From: JBFKOL01 sp041628815
GTDB lineage: Bacteria; Bacteroidota; Bacteroidia; Chitinophagales; Saprospiraceae
Assembly (NCBI GenBank): GCA_041628815.1
Contig: JBFKOL010000001.1
Coordinates: forward strand, 1 to 51,787
Reading direction: 5' to 3'
Length of the DNA: 51,787 bases
Made by a program: the position numbers and the translations under genes. The stretch's first letter is position 1. Each line of letters opens with the position of its first letter. Under the pieces are notes generated by a model. The model ran no database searches and had not been told where the DNA came from. It worked only from the letters and a program-made list of their open reading frames with translations. Below are positions 50,968 to 51,787 of the stretch, one piece after another.

Positions 50968-51366
50968 TTAATTTTCTGGAAATCCATTTTGAATCCAACA
51001 CTGGATAATTTCTAGTTGAATAGGGCTTAAATCATCTTGTTGAGACTCCGGGTACACACTTTTGTTAGGAGGCATACCTCGTGAGGGGTTATTCCTCTGG
51101 CTTAAGACCCTGTCCGTAAAATTACCGCTCAGCAATTCGGGCTCCAAACCTGCGAAGCTCGTATAATCTCCGGGGCCTATACCACCGGATCCGTCGTGGC
51201 ACCCGCTGTAAGCACAGGTTTGGTTTATGATGTCCTTGATATTGCCCTCATAGGTTGGAGTCATCGTTTCACAAGCCTCCGGGGGGATCAGTTCGTCCCT
51301 GCTGCAGGCGTAGAGGACTCCCGCAGCCAGCAATAAGATACCGAACCATTTTCCTTTTAAAATCAT
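50968..51366 (-). CDS. Small lipoprotein with cytochrome c-like CX4CH motif
   Basis: 132 residues from the ATG at 51366 (MILKGKWFGILLLAAGVLYAC); an upstream TTG would add eight residues. LAAGVLYAC is a lipobox, with Cys as the lipid anchor. The mature protein has NQTCAYSGCHDGSGG, a C-x4-C-H arrangement like a heme c site with one extra residue, then a possible axial Met in GMPPNKSV. This pattern is common among Bacteroidota lipoproteins distantly related to cytochrome c, where heme attachment is not always proven. It should sit in the periplasmic face of the outer or inner membrane. Seven bases separate it from the SDR gene; no functional tie is known. Confidence 0.75.
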   Translation of the reverse strand: MILKGKWFGILLLAAGVLYACSRDELIPPEACETMTPTYEGNIKDIINQTCAYSGCHDGSGGIGPGDYTSFAGLEPELLSGNFTDRVLSQRNNPSRGMPPNKSVYPESQQDDLSPIQLEIIQCWIQNGFPEN

Positions 51367-51393
51367 CGTCGGCAAATATATAAAGAGCAACGA

Positions 51394-51787
51394 TTAGATA
51401 CCCTCTTCACTTGATATGATTAACCGCCTGTAATCATCGGGATTGTCGATATCGAAGAAAAAGTTGAGCGTGTTCACATCCAAAGGATGGTAGGAGGCCC
51501 GGTTTTCACGGATAATACTCTTGCAACCATCGGGCTCATCATGAGCGAGGATTTCTTCGCGGTAGTGGATGTCAAACAGGACTGGATGTCCGACACTGTT
51601 CTTGAAGACGGGTCTGACTATAGGATGCGCGCAGGACTCCCTTGTCATGAAAAAATGGTCTATAAGCAAGTCATAGCTTTGAGAAGTGAGTAGAGGCATA
51701 TCGCCAAGACAAACCATAAAGCCGGCAGCGTGGTCGCCAAGCATACTCATTGATGCCTGGATACTGGAAGTCTGACCCCGGCGGTAA
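51394..51787 (-). CDS. MobA-like / NTP-transferase domain protein (N-terminus beyond window end)
   Basis: The frame is open to the last base; about 130 C-terminal residues are present. The stretch RGQTSSIQASMSML, then GFMVCLGDMPLLTSQSYD and VGHPVLFD, matches the MobA/MocA-type nucleotidyltransferase family (CTP:molybdopterin or GTP:molybdopterin transferases and relatives), with the metal-binding Asp in LGDMPLL. DIDNPDDYRRL is the usual C-terminal ending. It may help build a molybdenum cofactor, which would agree with the molybdoenzyme at the start of the window, but similar proteins serve other pathways. It starts 27 bp or more upstream of the lipoprotein gene and is on the same strand. Confidence 0.85.
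   Translation of the reverse strand, partial: YRRGQTSSIQASMSMLGDHAAGFMVCLGDMPLLTSQSYDLLIDHFFMTRESCAHPIVRPVFKNSVGHPVLFDIHYREEILAHDEPDGCKSIIRENRASYHPLDVNTLNFFFDIDNPDDYRRLIISSEEGI

Noticed and set aside
1..51787. CRISPR array, prophage, insertion sequence or antiphage island
   Set aside because: No spaced direct repeats, integrase, transposase, capsid or nuclease/helicase defence genes were found on reading both strands.

Overview
The window looks like chromosomal DNA of a Bacteroidota bacterium, most plausibly a Saprospiraceae-like or related environmental lineage. The signs are: large secreted proteins ending in type IX secretion (T9SS) type-A sorting domains, an archaeal/eukaryal-type prolyl-tRNA synthetase, upstream boxes of the form TAnnTTTG in place of a sigma70 -10, weak ribosome binding sites, FadL-type outer membrane proteins and many short signal-peptide proteins. 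No phage, transposase, CRISPR array or rRNA is visible. The genus assignment is inference.

Layout. Positions 1-6016 (minus) hold a probable four-gene operon: a FadL/OmpP1-type outer membrane protein, a SulP anion permease with STAS domain, a fused four-cluster ferredoxin/NrfD membrane protein, and a molybdopterin oxidoreductase cut by the window start. A possible role is membrane-bound oxidation or reduction of a sulfur oxyanion. Next come an SLC12-like permease (6510-8750), a tRNA-Leu(GAG) with a terminator and a damaged second tRNA-Leu copy (8863-9088), a DJ-1/PfpI protein, a hexanucleotide repeat and dnaE (10186-13716). Positions 13826-15959 carry two exported thioredoxin-fold proteins, a low-molecular-weight tyrosine phosphatase and a CAP-domain protein.

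Positions 16603-33447 are dominated by cell-surface genes: two paralogous giant T9SS proteins (1442 and 1475 aa) and a 1058-aa protein built of roughly 100-residue repeats but lacking a recognisable sorting domain. Between them lie a FadL-type protein, a charge-segregated Tyr/Gly/Arg/Ser-rich secreted protein and proS. Positions 33618-39975 hold a cysteine-less ArsC-like protein, a reprolysin-type metalloprotease, a small secreted protein made of 22-residue W-x6-W repeats, a Bcp peroxiredoxin, an M23 peptidase and meaB.

Positions 40163-42193 form a compact Fe-S assembly cluster, iscS-iscU-iscA. A DUF2304 protein overlaps a GT4 glycosyltransferase, which abuts radC tail-to-tail. Positions 44855-48234 hold a promoter and an overlapping OadG-OadA-OadB operon for a sodium-pumping decarboxylase. 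The end of the window has a patatin-like hydrolase, a single-domain asparaginase-like protein, and a minus-strand run of a MobA-like nucleotidyltransferase (cut by the window end), a cytochrome-like lipoprotein, an SDR and a TPMT-family methyltransferase gene interrupted by an in-frame TGA.

Most genes are ordinary. The points most worth checking are the interrupted methyltransferase, the tRNA-Leu remnant with an exchanged anticodon arm, the 22-residue repeat protein, the sulfur/molybdenum operon, and the surface-protein cluster.
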